DNA of 64,000 nucleotides, from assembly GCA_028285345.1 (NCBI GenBank), contig JANQPT010000030.1, positions 1 through 64,000 of the forward strand. The letters run 5' to 3'. The stretch's first letter is position 1. Each line of letters starts with the position of its first letter. The notes below the pieces were generated by a model. It made no database searches and was not told where the DNA came from. It worked only from the letters and a program-made list of their open reading frames with translations. Made by a program: the position numbers and the translations under genes. Origin of the DNA: Planctomycetales bacterium. Lineage in GTDB: Bacteria; Planctomycetota; Planctomycetia; Planctomycetales; Planctomycetaceae. Below, in pieces: positions 46,424 through 55,264 of the stretch.

Positions 46424-48223
46424 ATGGCCATCGTGGCATTGGACAAATTGACGGTTTACGGCACATGTGGCCAGCAGGCCAAAGTGATTGACGGTCTGCA
46501 GCAACTCGGCTGTTTGCACCTGATCAATCTGCGCGGAACCCGCGCCCAGCCGCCGGAACTGGTCTCCAAAGACGCCCGAGCCGCGCTACGGTATTTGACC
46601 GGCTGCAAGACGCAGCGCCGTCGAACCGGCTCCCGCACGCATTACGACCGCGAACCTGTGATTCGGGAGGTGTTGGAGATCAAGGATCGATCGGCACTAT
46701 TGGCGGGCGAGCGGGACGACCTGCAACAGTCGATTGCCGATGTGAAGCCATGGGGCAACTTCACATTGCCCCCCGACGGAGAAGTCGCCGGCCAGCGGTT
46801 TTGGTTCTACGTGATCCCCCGGCACCGTTTGACGGAAATTCCCGACGACTTGGTGTGGCACGTGGCGGGTGAAGATAACCGCTTCGCGTACGTCGTCGTT
46901 TTGTCGCGGCTGGAGCCGGAAGATCTGCCGTTTTCCCCGACGGAGTTCGACGGACGGCCACTGTCGGAATTGACGCAGCGACTGGAGTCAGTCGAAGAGG
47001 AACTGGAGGAGTTGTACTGGCGCCGCGTGGCACTCACTCGCTGGCGGGGGCTTCTTCAAGCCGATTTGGACGCCGCTGATGACAAGGCGGCCCAGGCGGC
47101 GGCGGCTCAGGGTATATTGGGTGATGGCGCAGTATTCGCCCTCCAAGGGTGGGTTCCCCGCGTGGCAACCGACGAGGTCAGAGAGTTCGCGCAGCGGCAC
47201 CAACTGGCGGTGACGATTGAGCCGCCGGGCGACGACGATGCTCCGCCGACCCTGCTGAAGAATCCCGAACAGGTGGCCGGCGGCGAAGGCTGCGTGACGT
47301 TCTACATCACGCCCGGCTACCACACGTGGGACCCCTCAACGATCGTCTTTTTCTCGTTCAGTTTGTTTTTCGCAATGATCGTTGCGGACGCCGGATACGG
47401 GTTGTTGATGGGCGGACTGCTGTTGTTCTTCAGCAACAAATTGAGCCGGACAGTTTCCGGGAAACGGCTGCGCGACTTGTTCTTCGGAATTGTTAGTGCC
47501 ACCGTTATCTATGGCGTGCTTGCGGGAAGTTACTTTGGTGTCGAGCCGCCGGCCGGGACTTGGCTGGACTCATTGCGGATCCGCATCGACGGTCAACCCA
47601 TGATGAGCAATCAGAATGCGATGATGGTGATTGCAGTGGCGATTGGCGTGGCCCATTTAACGTTGGCCAATACAATCTCCGCCTGGCAAAAGCGAGGATC
47701 ATCGCGGAGCCTGGGGCATCTTGGCTGGGCTGCGGTGATGCTGGGCAGCTTGTTGATCGGCACGGGCATGCTGTACGAAGTGGAACCGCTGTTCATTGCA
47801 GGACAGTGCTTAGCGGCGGCGGGTGCCGCGGCGATTTTACTGTTTAGCAGTGAACGCCCGTTAGCAACGTGGAATCTCAAGAACCATCTGTTTCGCCTGA
47901 TGGACGGAGTCATGCAGTTCGCCAATGTCTCAAAAGCGTTCGGCGATTCCTTGAGCTACCTGAGATTATTCGCGCTGGGACTGGCGAGCGCGCAACTGGC
48001 GGTCACGTTCAACGACTTGGCGGCGGGCGCATCGAAACAGGGTGGCGCCGGACTGCTACTAGCGATGTTGATACTGCTGGTCGGCCACGGAATCAACTTT
48101 TTGCTCGGCCTGATGGGAGGCGTCGTGCACGGTCTGCGTCTGAACTGCATCGAGTTCTTCAATTGGAGCCTGACCGAGGAAGGTTATTCCTTTCAACCCT
48201 TTACCAAGAAATCGGGGGCGTAG
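46424..48223 (+). CDS. atpI: V-type ATP synthase subunit I (membrane a-type stator)
   Basis: The 599-residue protein has a cytoplasmic N-domain with helical hairpin (residues 1-300) and seven to eight membrane helices in the C-terminal half (from about residue 305: S-T-I-V-F-F-S-F-S-L-F-F-A-M). The ion half-channel region includes the G-L-A-S-A-Q-L-A-V block with the preceding Arg in Y-L-R-L-F-A, which is the conserved arginine facing the c-ring. The C-terminus (L-R-L-N-C-I-E-F-F-N-W) is the family's typical ending. It forms the static half of the ion path with the K ring. Confidence 0.93.
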   Translation: MAIVALDKLTVYGTCGQQAKVIDGLQQLGCLHLINLRGTRAQPPELVSKDARAALRYLTGCKTQRRRTGSRTHYDREPVIREVLEIKDRSALLAGERDDLQQSIADVKPWGNFTLPPDGEVAGQRFWFYVIPRHRLTEIPDDLVWHVAGEDNRFAYVVVLSRLEPEDLPFSPTEFDGRPLSELTQRLESVEEELEELYWRRVALTRWRGLLQADLDAADDKAAQAAAAQGILGDGAVFALQGWVPRVATDEVREFAQRHQLAVTIEPPGDDDAPPTLLKNPEQVAGGEGCVTFYITPGYHTWDPSTIVFFSFSLFFAMIVADAGYGLLMGGLLLFFSNKLSRTVSGKRLRDLFFGIVSATVIYGVLAGSYFGVEPPAGTWLDSLRIRIDGQPMMSNQNAMMVIAVAIGVAHLTLANTISAWQKRGSSRSLGHLGWAAVMLGSLLIGTGMLYEVEPLFIAGQCLAAAGAAAILLFSSERPLATWNLKNHLFRLMDGVMQFANVSKAFGDSLSYLRLFALGLASAQLAVTFNDLAAGASKQGGAGLLLAMLILLVGHGINFLLGLMGGVVHGLRLNCIEFFNWSLTEEGYSFQPFTKKSGA

Positions 48224-48224
48224 A

Positions 48225-48782
48225 ATGGAGACATTCTGGATTATGCTGGGTTGGGCCGGCATTTACGGGCCGACCGCGCTGGGGGCGATCGGCAGCATCA
48301 TGGGCTGTGCCCGCGCCGGTCAGGCCGCCTGCGGAGCGATGATCGATGTCGAAAGCGGCTACGGCCGCCTGGTGGGGCTTTCCGCTCTACCCTCGTCGCA
48401 GATTATCTACGGCATTGTGGTGATGTTCACGCTCAATCGTACGGTGACCGCTGAATCGGCCCCGGGGCTGTTTGCCATCGGCGTGCTGTGCGGACTGTCG
48501 TTGATGTTCAGCGCAGTGTTTCAAGGACGGTGTTGCGCTTCGGCGATCACGGCCAGCAAGAGCAAGCCGGAGATCTTCGGCCTCTCCGCCGCCCCGGCGG
48601 CGATCGTGGAGGGTTTTGCGGTCTTCGCATTCATTTTCGCCATCGTCATTCAAGCGGGAATTCCCGGCGGCGGCCAAGCCCCAGACTCGTCCCCTGCCGA
48701 CGAGGAAGCCGCCATTTGTCGTCCCGCCGGCGAGGTCGTGGCTTCGAAGAACGATGAATACAAATATTGCCGGAGAATATGA
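48225..48782 (+). CDS. atpK: V-type ATP synthase subunit K (c-ring proteolipid) with Na+-type ligands
   Basis: A 185-residue four-helix proteolipid. The ion site of the Enterococcus Na+ V-ATPase (L61, T64, Q65, Q110, E139) is matched in spacing by L55, S58, Q59, Q100 and E129 here: L-P-S-S-Q near residue 55, F-Q-G-R near 99, and A-A-I-V-E-G-F near 125. Ser can replace Thr at the second position because both give a hydroxyl ligand. I infer coupling to Na+ rather than H+. After residue 147 there is an unusual 38-residue hydrophilic tail (P-D-S-S-P-A-D-E-E) absent from normal K subunits; the stop lies just before the atpE start. Confidence 0.9.
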   Translation: METFWIMLGWAGIYGPTALGAIGSIMGCARAGQAACGAMIDVESGYGRLVGLSALPSSQIIYGIVVMFTLNRTVTAESAPGLFAIGVLCGLSLMFSAVFQGRCCASAITASKSKPEIFGLSAAPAAIVEGFAVFAFIFAIVIQAGIPGGGQAPDSSPADEEAAICRPAGEVVASKNDEYKYCRRI

Positions 48783-48784
48783 AC

Positions 48785-49441
48785 ATGAGCACCGAAACCA
48801 CAGAATCGTCCGGCGTCCAACAACTAATCGACCGGCTCCATGAAGAGGGGGTCGCCAAAGGCGAAGAGGAGGCCAACGCGCTGGTCGTCGCAGCGCGTCA
48901 AAAGGCAATGGAAATTCTGGATGAGGCGAAGAAGTCGGCCGAAGAAATCGTTTCGTCCGCCCGCACCGAGGCGGAGCGGACCCGTGCAGGTGGCGAGGAA
49001 GCAATCCGCCTCGCCTGCCGCGACGCCGTCGAAAGCATGCGCGAGGAATTGCGCGAAGATTTCATGCGCAAATTGCGGAACTTGGTGGGCCACACACTCC
49101 GCGACACAGAGTTTCTGAAGCAGTTGATCCTCGAGATCGGCCGACGCGCAGTTCCTGCGGAGACTGACGGAGAATTCAAACTGACGTTGTTCGATGACAG
49201 CACGTCCACCGAGACTCCGGAACAGGCGAACGCCGGTGAGGAACTCAATCAGCTAGTACTGTCGCTGGGCGGCGAGGCGCTCCGCGACGGGTTGACCTTT
49301 GAGATCGCCGAGCACGACATTCCCGGCGTGCGGGTGCAAGTTGTGGACCAGGATTTGGAGATCGACCTGACCACCGAGACGCTGACGCATTTGCTGCTTA
49401 AGCATCTCTCTCCGCGATTTCGCGCCCTCATGCAGATGTAA
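48785..49441 (+). CDS. atpE: V-type ATP synthase subunit E (peripheral stalk)
   Basis: A 218-residue protein: a long helical N-terminal half (residues 15-100, rich in A/E/K/R with heptad character) that would form the coiled stalk, and a mixed alpha/beta C-domain (from about 110) that binds the top of the head. I place the start at the ATG nine bases after GGAG rather than the earlier TTG or ATG. E usually pairs with a G/H subunit, for which there is no separate gene here. The atpK stop is 2 bp upstream. Confidence 0.85.
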   Translation: MSTETTESSGVQQLIDRLHEEGVAKGEEEANALVVAARQKAMEILDEAKKSAEEIVSSARTEAERTRAGGEEAIRLACRDAVESMREELREDFMRKLRNLVGHTLRDTEFLKQLILEIGRRAVPAETDGEFKLTLFDDSTSTETPEQANAGEELNQLVLSLGGEALRDGLTFEIAEHDIPGVRVQVVDQDLEIDLTTETLTHLLLKHLSPRFRALMQM

Positions 49442-49459
49442 GTTGGGAGGGATCACCGC

Positions 49460-50116
49460 GTGGCCTACTACACATTGATTGCCAGCCTGCCGCACTTACC
49501 GGCCCACTTTGACGTAACGCGGCCGCCGCTGACACGCCTGCAACTTCAGCAGCGGCTGACCATGCTCAGCGACGAGGACGCGCAGACACTGCGTCAACTG
49601 CAAAACTTTCTGGCCTGGGACCGCCAACTGACTGATCGGACCGACGAGCAAGTTGTCCAGCATTACAAACAGTTGAAACAGCAGATTCGCCACTCGCTGG
49701 TGTTCGAAATTATCGAACACCGCATCAATGTACGCACCATTGTCGGCGCGCTGCGCCGCCGCCACAACGGTGAGGGTCCACCGGTGGGTGTGGGCCGACT
49801 CGTTGACCCAATCCGCCGCCAGTGGAAGGAACCGCAATTCGGCCTGCAGAAGCGCTATCCCTGGATCGAGGGTTTTGAACAGAAGATGCTGGCCGGAAAC
49901 GCCGTCGAAGCCCAAAAGGTGCTATTCGAATTCACCTGGAGCACGTGGTGCCGCATGGCGGCGGAGTTCACATTTTCCTTTGAGGCGGTCCTGCTGTATC
50001 TGGCCCGCTGGGCCATCGTCAACCGCTGGACGAGCCGCAGCGCCGAGGCGGGCCGGGCCCGATTTGACCAATTGATCGAGGAGACACTCGGTGAGTACGC
50101 CCACCTCCAATTCTAG
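49460..50116 (+). CDS. DUF2764 family protein of bacterial V-type ATPase operons
   Basis: A 218-residue helical protein from a GTG start with a GGAGGG site. The N-terminus Y-Y-T-L-I-A-S-L-P-H-L and the following P-P-L-T segment are the DUF2764 signature. Proteins of this family lie between atpE and atpA in Chlamydia, Treponema and relatives and are thought to take the place of subunit C (the d-type cap linking the rotor to the membrane part), because no separate C gene exists there; the same is true here. It overlaps the atpA start by 26 bp. Confidence 0.8.
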   Translation: MAYYTLIASLPHLPAHFDVTRPPLTRLQLQQRLTMLSDEDAQTLRQLQNFLAWDRQLTDRTDEQVVQHYKQLKQQIRHSLVFEIIEHRINVRTIVGALRRRHNGEGPPVGVGRLVDPIRRQWKEPQFGLQKRYPWIEGFEQKMLAGNAVEAQKVLFEFTWSTWCRMAAEFTFSFEAVLLYLARWAIVNRWTSRSAEAGRARFDQLIEETLGEYAHLQF

Positions 50117-51908
50117 TTCTGCCCGCGTGATCGGCGTCGTGGGGAACATCGTCTCCATTGAGGCGGACGGCCCGATCATGAAGAATGAGGTCGCCTACAT
50201 CAACGTCGGCGACGAGCGGCTCAAGTCCGAAGTGCTCAGGGTTTACGGCGCAAATGCCGATATGCAGGTCTTCGAGGAGACTCGCAGCGTGAGCGTCGGC
50301 GACACTGTCGATCTCACTAAGGAAATGCTGCCGGCCGTGCTGGGGCCGGGACTGCTGGGGACCATCTTCGACGGATTGCAAAATCCGTTGCACCAACTCG
50401 CCGAACGGGACGGATTCTTCCTGCATCGCGGCAGCACTGTGCCCGCGCTCTCGCCGGAGACAGAGTGGACGTTCGATCCGGTCTGCACTGAGGGCGACAA
50501 ACTCAAACCGGGCGACGTGCTGGGCACCGTCCCAGAACGCCGCATCACGCATAAGGTGATGGTCCCCTTTACCGAACCGGCAGCCGTCGAAGTTCTGTGG
50601 GTGGGGAAAGGCAACTACAAGATCGGCGATCCGATCGCGCGGATCCGCGAGCGCAAGGGCCGCGAGCGCGAGTTGACGATGCTGCAAAGTTGGCCGGTCC
50701 GCCGTCCGCTGCCGGCTCGGCTGCTTCGGCAGCGCTGGTCGGAGCGGCTGTTCCCCACCGAGCGGCTGACGACCACCACACGGTTGATTGATACGTTCTT
50801 CCCGATCGCCCGCGGAGGCACCGCTTGCATCCCTGGGCCGTTTGGGGCCGGCAAAACCGTGCTGCAAGGTTTAATCGCCCGCTATTCCGACGTCGATATC
50901 GTGATCGTCGTCGCTTGTGGTGAACGGGCGGGCGAAGTGCTGGAAACGGTCACGGAATTCTCGACGATGGAAGACCCGCGCAGCGGCGGCAAGTTGATCG
51001 ACCGTACAATCATCATCTGCAACACGTCTTCGATGCCAGTTGCCGCGCGGGAAGCCTCAATTTACATGGGCATCACGCTCGGTGAATACTACCGGCAGAT
51101 GGGGCTGAATGTGCTGCTGATCGCCGATTCGACCTCCCGCTGGGCGCAGGCCATGCGGGAAACGTCCGGCCGGCTGGAGGAGATCCCTGGCGAGGAAGCG
51201 TTTCCCGCGTATTTGGATTCGTCAATCAAAGGGGTCTACGAACGAGCCGGCCTGCTCCGCACCAACGACGGCAGCATCGGAAGCCTGACAATGATCGGCA
51301 CCGTCTCGCCGGCGGGGGGCAACTTCGAAGAACCGGTCACGCAGTCGACGCTCGGCGCGGTGAAATGTTTCCTCGGCCTCTCGTCGGACCGGGCATACAA
51401 ACGATTTTATCCGGCGGTCGACCCGCTGATGTCTTGGTCGCGGTATCTCGACCAACTCAGCGCGACTCTTGATGCGGAGCTCGATCCGAATTGGACCGCT
51501 TCGGTCAAACAGATGACCGACCTGCTACACCGTGGCGACAGCGTGTTCCAGATGATGCAGGTCACCGGTGAAGAAGGAGTGACCGTTGATGATTTTCTCG
51601 ACTACCAGCGGGCCACATTTCTCGACATGGTCTTCCTGCAGCAGGACGCGTTCGACCCGGTCGACGTCTCGATGCCGACAGAGCGGCAGAAAGAGTCGTT
51701 CCAAATGATCCGCCGACTGATCGGCCGCGACTATCAATTGACTGACAAGGAACAGATCCGGGCATATTTCACGCGTCTGACCGGTTTGTTCAAAAACTTA
51801 AACTACGCTGAGTGGAAGTCCGCCCCATATCAGAATCTGGTGGACCAAATTGAAGAGCTGGAACGTTCAGCGATCACCGGCGAGATGCAACCGGCGCCGG
51901 CGGGCTAA
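50091..51908 (+). CDS. atpA: V-type ATP synthase subunit A (catalytic)
   Basis: A 605-residue catalytic subunit. The P-loop G-P-F-G-A-G-K-T lies near residue 246, the catalytic Glu in C-G-E-R-A-G-E near 279, and the V/A-specific bulge (about residues 110-220) with N-P-L-H near the start is present. S-T-S-R-W-A-Q-A near residue 346 is the phosphate-site block. It hydrolyses or makes ATP in the A3B3 head. The GTG start lies within the end of the DUF2764 gene. Being last in the operon is unusual, as bacterial V-type operons normally begin E-DUF2764-A and continue to B. Confidence 0.95.
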   Translation: MSTPTSNSSSARVIGVVGNIVSIEADGPIMKNEVAYINVGDERLKSEVLRVYGANADMQVFEETRSVSVGDTVDLTKEMLPAVLGPGLLGTIFDGLQNPLHQLAERDGFFLHRGSTVPALSPETEWTFDPVCTEGDKLKPGDVLGTVPERRITHKVMVPFTEPAAVEVLWVGKGNYKIGDPIARIRERKGRERELTMLQSWPVRRPLPARLLRQRWSERLFPTERLTTTTRLIDTFFPIARGGTACIPGPFGAGKTVLQGLIARYSDVDIVIVVACGERAGEVLETVTEFSTMEDPRSGGKLIDRTIIICNTSSMPVAAREASIYMGITLGEYYRQMGLNVLLIADSTSRWAQAMRETSGRLEEIPGEEAFPAYLDSSIKGVYERAGLLRTNDGSIGSLTMIGTVSPAGGNFEEPVTQSTLGAVKCFLGLSSDRAYKRFYPAVDPLMSWSRYLDQLSATLDAELDPNWTASVKQMTDLLHRGDSVFQMMQVTGEEGVTVDDFLDYQRATFLDMVFLQQDAFDPVDVSMPTERQKESFQMIRRLIGRDYQLTDKEQIRAYFTRLTGLFKNLNYAEWKSAPYQNLVDQIEELERSAITGEMQPAPAG

Positions 51909-52302
51909 GGGTTTGGGCGTGCTACTTGACGGCTCGATTGCCGACGCGCTTTCCGTCACGAGAGCGATCTGCAAGCCTACGGCTCACTTCTCATCGCGAA
52001 CCGGATCTTCCTTTCAGCGTTTCCAGTTTTGCAGTCGACCACGTCGCCGTCCGATGTGAGCGGATTGCGGCGACCCGCACAGAACTCCGCTTCAGATACT
52101 GTTCCAATGTCGCAGACGACTTCTTGCTTGGCAGTACTTGGGCTGAAGCGAACAAACCGCTTCGGGCACCTGCTGAAAGGACCACTGGACTCCAAAGAAA
52201 TTGTCTTTGTCGGGCATCCCGCTTAAGCGAAGAACATGGTGACGCCCGCGAAACTGCTCGCCCGTCGACGTTCGCGGTCGGAGTGCCCTTCGACTGAGAT
52301 CA
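51909..52302. other. Region after the ATPase operon, no gene seen
   Basis: A 394-bp gap between convergent atpA and the S41 peptidase gene. Short frames on both strands have no motif or ribosome site. No clear intrinsic terminator was found. Confidence 0.4.
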
Positions 52303-54630
52303 TCAATCCTGATTTCGCAGGAACCGTTCAGCCGACAGCAAGACGGTGTCGCGCCCGTTCCAGATGTCCTCGGCATCGGGCATCAGCGGGACATCCGGTT
52401 CCAGTCCTCGAAATTCGATGGGGCGGTCGAGATAACCGCGGTACGCTTTGACGGGAAACCGCACGGCAAACAGCCCATTCTTCAGTTGATAGACTGTTTT
52501 TCTCGCCGAGGCGCCCGCGGTCGCTTCACCGAAGACTCGCGCTCGCTTGTTCGCAAGAAACCACGATGCCCATCCTTCGCCGGCGCTAATACATCGCGCA
52601 TCAATGAGCAATGCGATCGGTCCGCGAAATCGAGGGCGATCCGCCTCTTCGCCGTCACGGTCAAGCGCAAAATTCAAGTGCGCGCGACGCCCATCAAATC
52701 CACCGCCGCTATTGCCACGCACATCGATCACGAGGCCTTTGCAGCCCTGCAACGCGCCGACGGCTCGATCGAGTGATTCAATCAGGTCGGCGCGAATGCG
52801 GCGGACGTAGAGATACCCGATCCCAGAGTCGAGTTTCTTCCACGAAACATTGGCTGTATCGCGAATCCCTGGTATCGGCACCGGCAGTCGTGGAACATAG
52901 CGGATCCCCAAACTCGCCGTAATCTCGGTTCCGTGTCTTTTCCCGGATGGGTCGGCCAACACAAGGCTTACCGGTGCATCCTGCTTCGCCTGCCGGGCGA
53001 AGCCTCGTGCAGCGTGATAGCGGAGATATCTGCTGCTGGAAAACCCGACGTATCTTGCAATTATTGACTCGTATTCCCGCATTCTGTCTGCGACAGTCGT
53101 ACCGTTAACGGACACGACGGTCATGCCGGGCCGAATTCCGGCTTTAGCGGCAGGCCCATTGGCAGTCACGTGGTAGATGACCGGTTTGCCAAGATCATCG
53201 ATCAAGCAGGCGAAGCCGGGATCCCACTGAGGGAAGCTCAGCTGTGGGAGCCCAGCGGCGCCCGGCAACAATTGGGCGTGCGAATCTTGCAGCCTCGCAA
53301 CGAGTTCCATGCACAGCCGACCGAATTCGTCGTCCGTCTTCACCGACTTCACCCGCGGCAGAAGCTCCTCTCCGACCGCCGCCCAGTCGATTTGCTTCAG
53401 TTTGAAATTCGGATATCGTCTGCCGAGTTCCTCATAGAGGTCTCGAAAGGCGGCCTCGTAGGAGACCTTGCGATTTGCAGCTGGCTTGGACGGTCGGCGT
53501 GACGGATCGAGATGCAAGAACTTGAGGTCGGCAATGACATCCTGGACCGTCCGTTCACCGCCACGTTCGATGGCCCGTTCAATCTGCAAGTGTTGCAGCG
53601 CGGCCATCAAGTGGCTGAAGTTCGCCTTCCGACCGCTGGGCATCTCGATCGGCCGCTTGAAGAACGGAGCCAATTGAGCGAACCAGTGAAAAGTCGACCG
53701 AAAACGAGTCAAATGCAGGTCCGGCAGCTGTTCCGCTACGAACTTCCCTCCGTCCGGACTCTTGCGTAATGTGCGCAACTCATTCATCAGTGGAACCACG
53801 TCTTTCGGCGGCGCCGGTCTGGGATTTGCCCATGTCGCATAGATGGGAACACTTAGTTCGGCAACACGTCCTGGTTCAATCTTTGCCACACCACTCCCAA
53901 ATCCAGGTTCGTCTGCCATGACCACTAGAAAGCAGTACAGTTTTCCCTCGGGAACGCCTCGCACGGTAACGCGGTTCCCTTTCATGGGGACCGCGCCGAT
54001 GATGTTGCGCAGAAATTCTCCCAGAATGGCGCCGTTTGCCAACGTAGCGTCCGCTGCAGTTGGTGACGTGCTCAGCAATAGTAGTGGAGATTTCTCAGTG
54101 GACGTGGCGTCGACATTCAATGTTCCCTTACCGAGCGGTCGCAGGATGACTCGAGTTGCCGCATACGGTTGAACTTTCACGTCTTCCGCAATCCCGCGGA
54201 GGTACACCTCGCGCGCTGCTCGCTCCAGCGGTGACTTCCTGGGTGGTTCGCCGTCTCCCCAAGATTGAGCGACAAGCCGGTAAGTTCCTGCTTTCAGCCT
54301 GCCAAGTTGAAATCGGCCTGACTTATCGGTGATCGCCAGCGCCCATTCCGAGTCACGCCCGCCTCGCGGCCAATCGTCGGTAAAGGGTCGCGAGTTTTTT
54401 TGCATGACCGGAATGCTGCTTTGGCCGTCGCAGGCGACGACCATTGCACCGGATACACCGGTACCGTGCTCATCGATAACGCGACCAGCGATGGAACCCG
54501 TCGGGCCGGCATCCCGTTCAACAGCATCGACCCGCGTACCACCGAGCACGAGGAAACTCGCAACGACGCAAACCTGCAAAAAATGCGCGGTCGTTTGAGA
54601 AAGCGTCTTGGTCAATGTCCGTGCCCCCAT
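52303..54630 (-). CDS. Exported S41-family peptidase with carboxypeptidase-regulatory and PDZ domains
   Basis: From the ATG at 54630 the 775-residue protein has a signal peptide (hydrophobic residues 17-31), a CarboxypepD_reg-like domain (residues about 42-160, G-S-I-A-G-R-V-I-D), a middle region, a PDZ domain near residue 520-600 (K-A-G-I-R-P-G-M-T-V-V-S-V-N-G), and an S41 core: G-L-V-I-D-V-R-G-N-S-G-G near residue 660, the Ser in C-I-S-A-G-E near 705 and F-G-E-A-T-A-G with the expected Thr/Lys region near 730. S41 enzymes are Ser-Lys proteases in the periplasm. It lies 31 bp downstream of the small secreted gene, so the set BlaI-M56-secreted protein-S41 may be one transcript. Confidence 0.85.
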   Translation of the reverse strand: MGARTLTKTLSQTTAHFLQVCVVASFLVLGGTRVDAVERDAGPTGSIAGRVIDEHGTGVSGAMVVACDGQSSIPVMQKNSRPFTDDWPRGGRDSEWALAITDKSGRFQLGRLKAGTYRLVAQSWGDGEPPRKSPLERAAREVYLRGIAEDVKVQPYAATRVILRPLGKGTLNVDATSTEKSPLLLLSTSPTAADATLANGAILGEFLRNIIGAVPMKGNRVTVRGVPEGKLYCFLVVMADEPGFGSGVAKIEPGRVAELSVPIYATWANPRPAPPKDVVPLMNELRTLRKSPDGGKFVAEQLPDLHLTRFRSTFHWFAQLAPFFKRPIEMPSGRKANFSHLMAALQHLQIERAIERGGERTVQDVIADLKFLHLDPSRRPSKPAANRKVSYEAAFRDLYEELGRRYPNFKLKQIDWAAVGEELLPRVKSVKTDDEFGRLCMELVARLQDSHAQLLPGAAGLPQLSFPQWDPGFACLIDDLGKPVIYHVTANGPAAKAGIRPGMTVVSVNGTTVADRMREYESIIARYVGFSSSRYLRYHAARGFARQAKQDAPVSLVLADPSGKRHGTEITASLGIRYVPRLPVPIPGIRDTANVSWKKLDSGIGYLYVRRIRADLIESLDRAVGALQGCKGLVIDVRGNSGGGFDGRRAHLNFALDRDGEEADRPRFRGPIALLIDARCISAGEGWASWFLANKRARVFGEATAGASARKTVYQLKNGLFAVRFPVKAYRGYLDRPIEFRGLEPDVPLMPDAEDIWNGRDTVLLSAERFLRNQD

Positions 54631-54661
54631 GTTCGGCCAGTTGAAGCCGTGCGCCGCCGGC

Positions 54662-55138
54662 TCATTTTTTCTTGGAGATCCGCTGTTTGAGTTTGTCGAC
54701 GTAGCCGTTCCATGCGTGCTTCTCTGCGACCTCCGCCTTGTCGACCATGACAACGTAAATATCCAAGTCGGCAAGATGTCGCTTCACGTGCTCTTTGAGC
54801 TTATCAAATGTTTTCCGATCCCATATTCCGCGCTCGTAAAACAGTCGCACGTGGAGCGCATGTTCGCCCCCATGTTTCTTGATCGACTTGCTCAATTCCC
54901 GGTGAATTGCGTCCCATGTTTTCGACTTGGTGTTCAGTTTCGCCTCAAGCACGACGGACCGTACGTGAATCACCAGCATGTGCTTGGCACCGCGGCGGTA
55001 CGACATCGGCTCTGGCTCCTTGATCTCTGTCGCCGCAAGCAAAAGATGCGACGGACGTTGATCTTCTTCTGCAAAAATGGTCGACGGCAATATGACGATT
55101 AACAGCAGCAAGCAGAATAAAGAACGTACAAATCTCAT
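54662..55138 (-). CDS. Small exported lysine-rich protein, unknown
   Basis: A 158-residue protein with a Sec signal (hydrophobic residues 5-21, cleavage after F-A near residue 23) and a mature chain rich in Lys, His and Glu, with R-R-G-A-K-H-M-L-V-I near residue 48 and D-L-D-I-Y-V-V-M-V-D near 123. It may have one alpha/beta domain with a central K-x-K-x-W-D-A-I helix. It stands between the M56 gene (126 bp) and the S41 gene (31 bp), same direction. No family recognised. Confidence 0.6.
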   Translation of the reverse strand: MRFVRSLFCLLLLIVILPSTIFAEEDQRPSHLLLAATEIKEPEPMSYRRGAKHMLVIHVRSVVLEAKLNTKSKTWDAIHRELSKSIKKHGGEHALHVRLFYERGIWDRKTFDKLKEHVKRHLADLDIYVVMVDKAEVAEKHAWNGYVDKLKQRISKKK

Positions 55139-55264
55139 GGGTCGCGCTCCAGTGAAAAAGTTAGTGAAAGCAGTTCAAGTCGGCCGTTTCGCAGCCGACG
55201 ACTTCCCGATACCGTTTGGCTGCAGATCGAGTCATCGTATTCGCCTTGAAACCGTCCGCGAACG

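Noticed and set aside
54631..54774. Extension of the S41 peptidase by 48 residues
   Set aside because: It would overlap the neighbouring secreted gene on the same strand and give a Ser/Thr/Arg-rich tail before an evident signal peptide starting at 54630.
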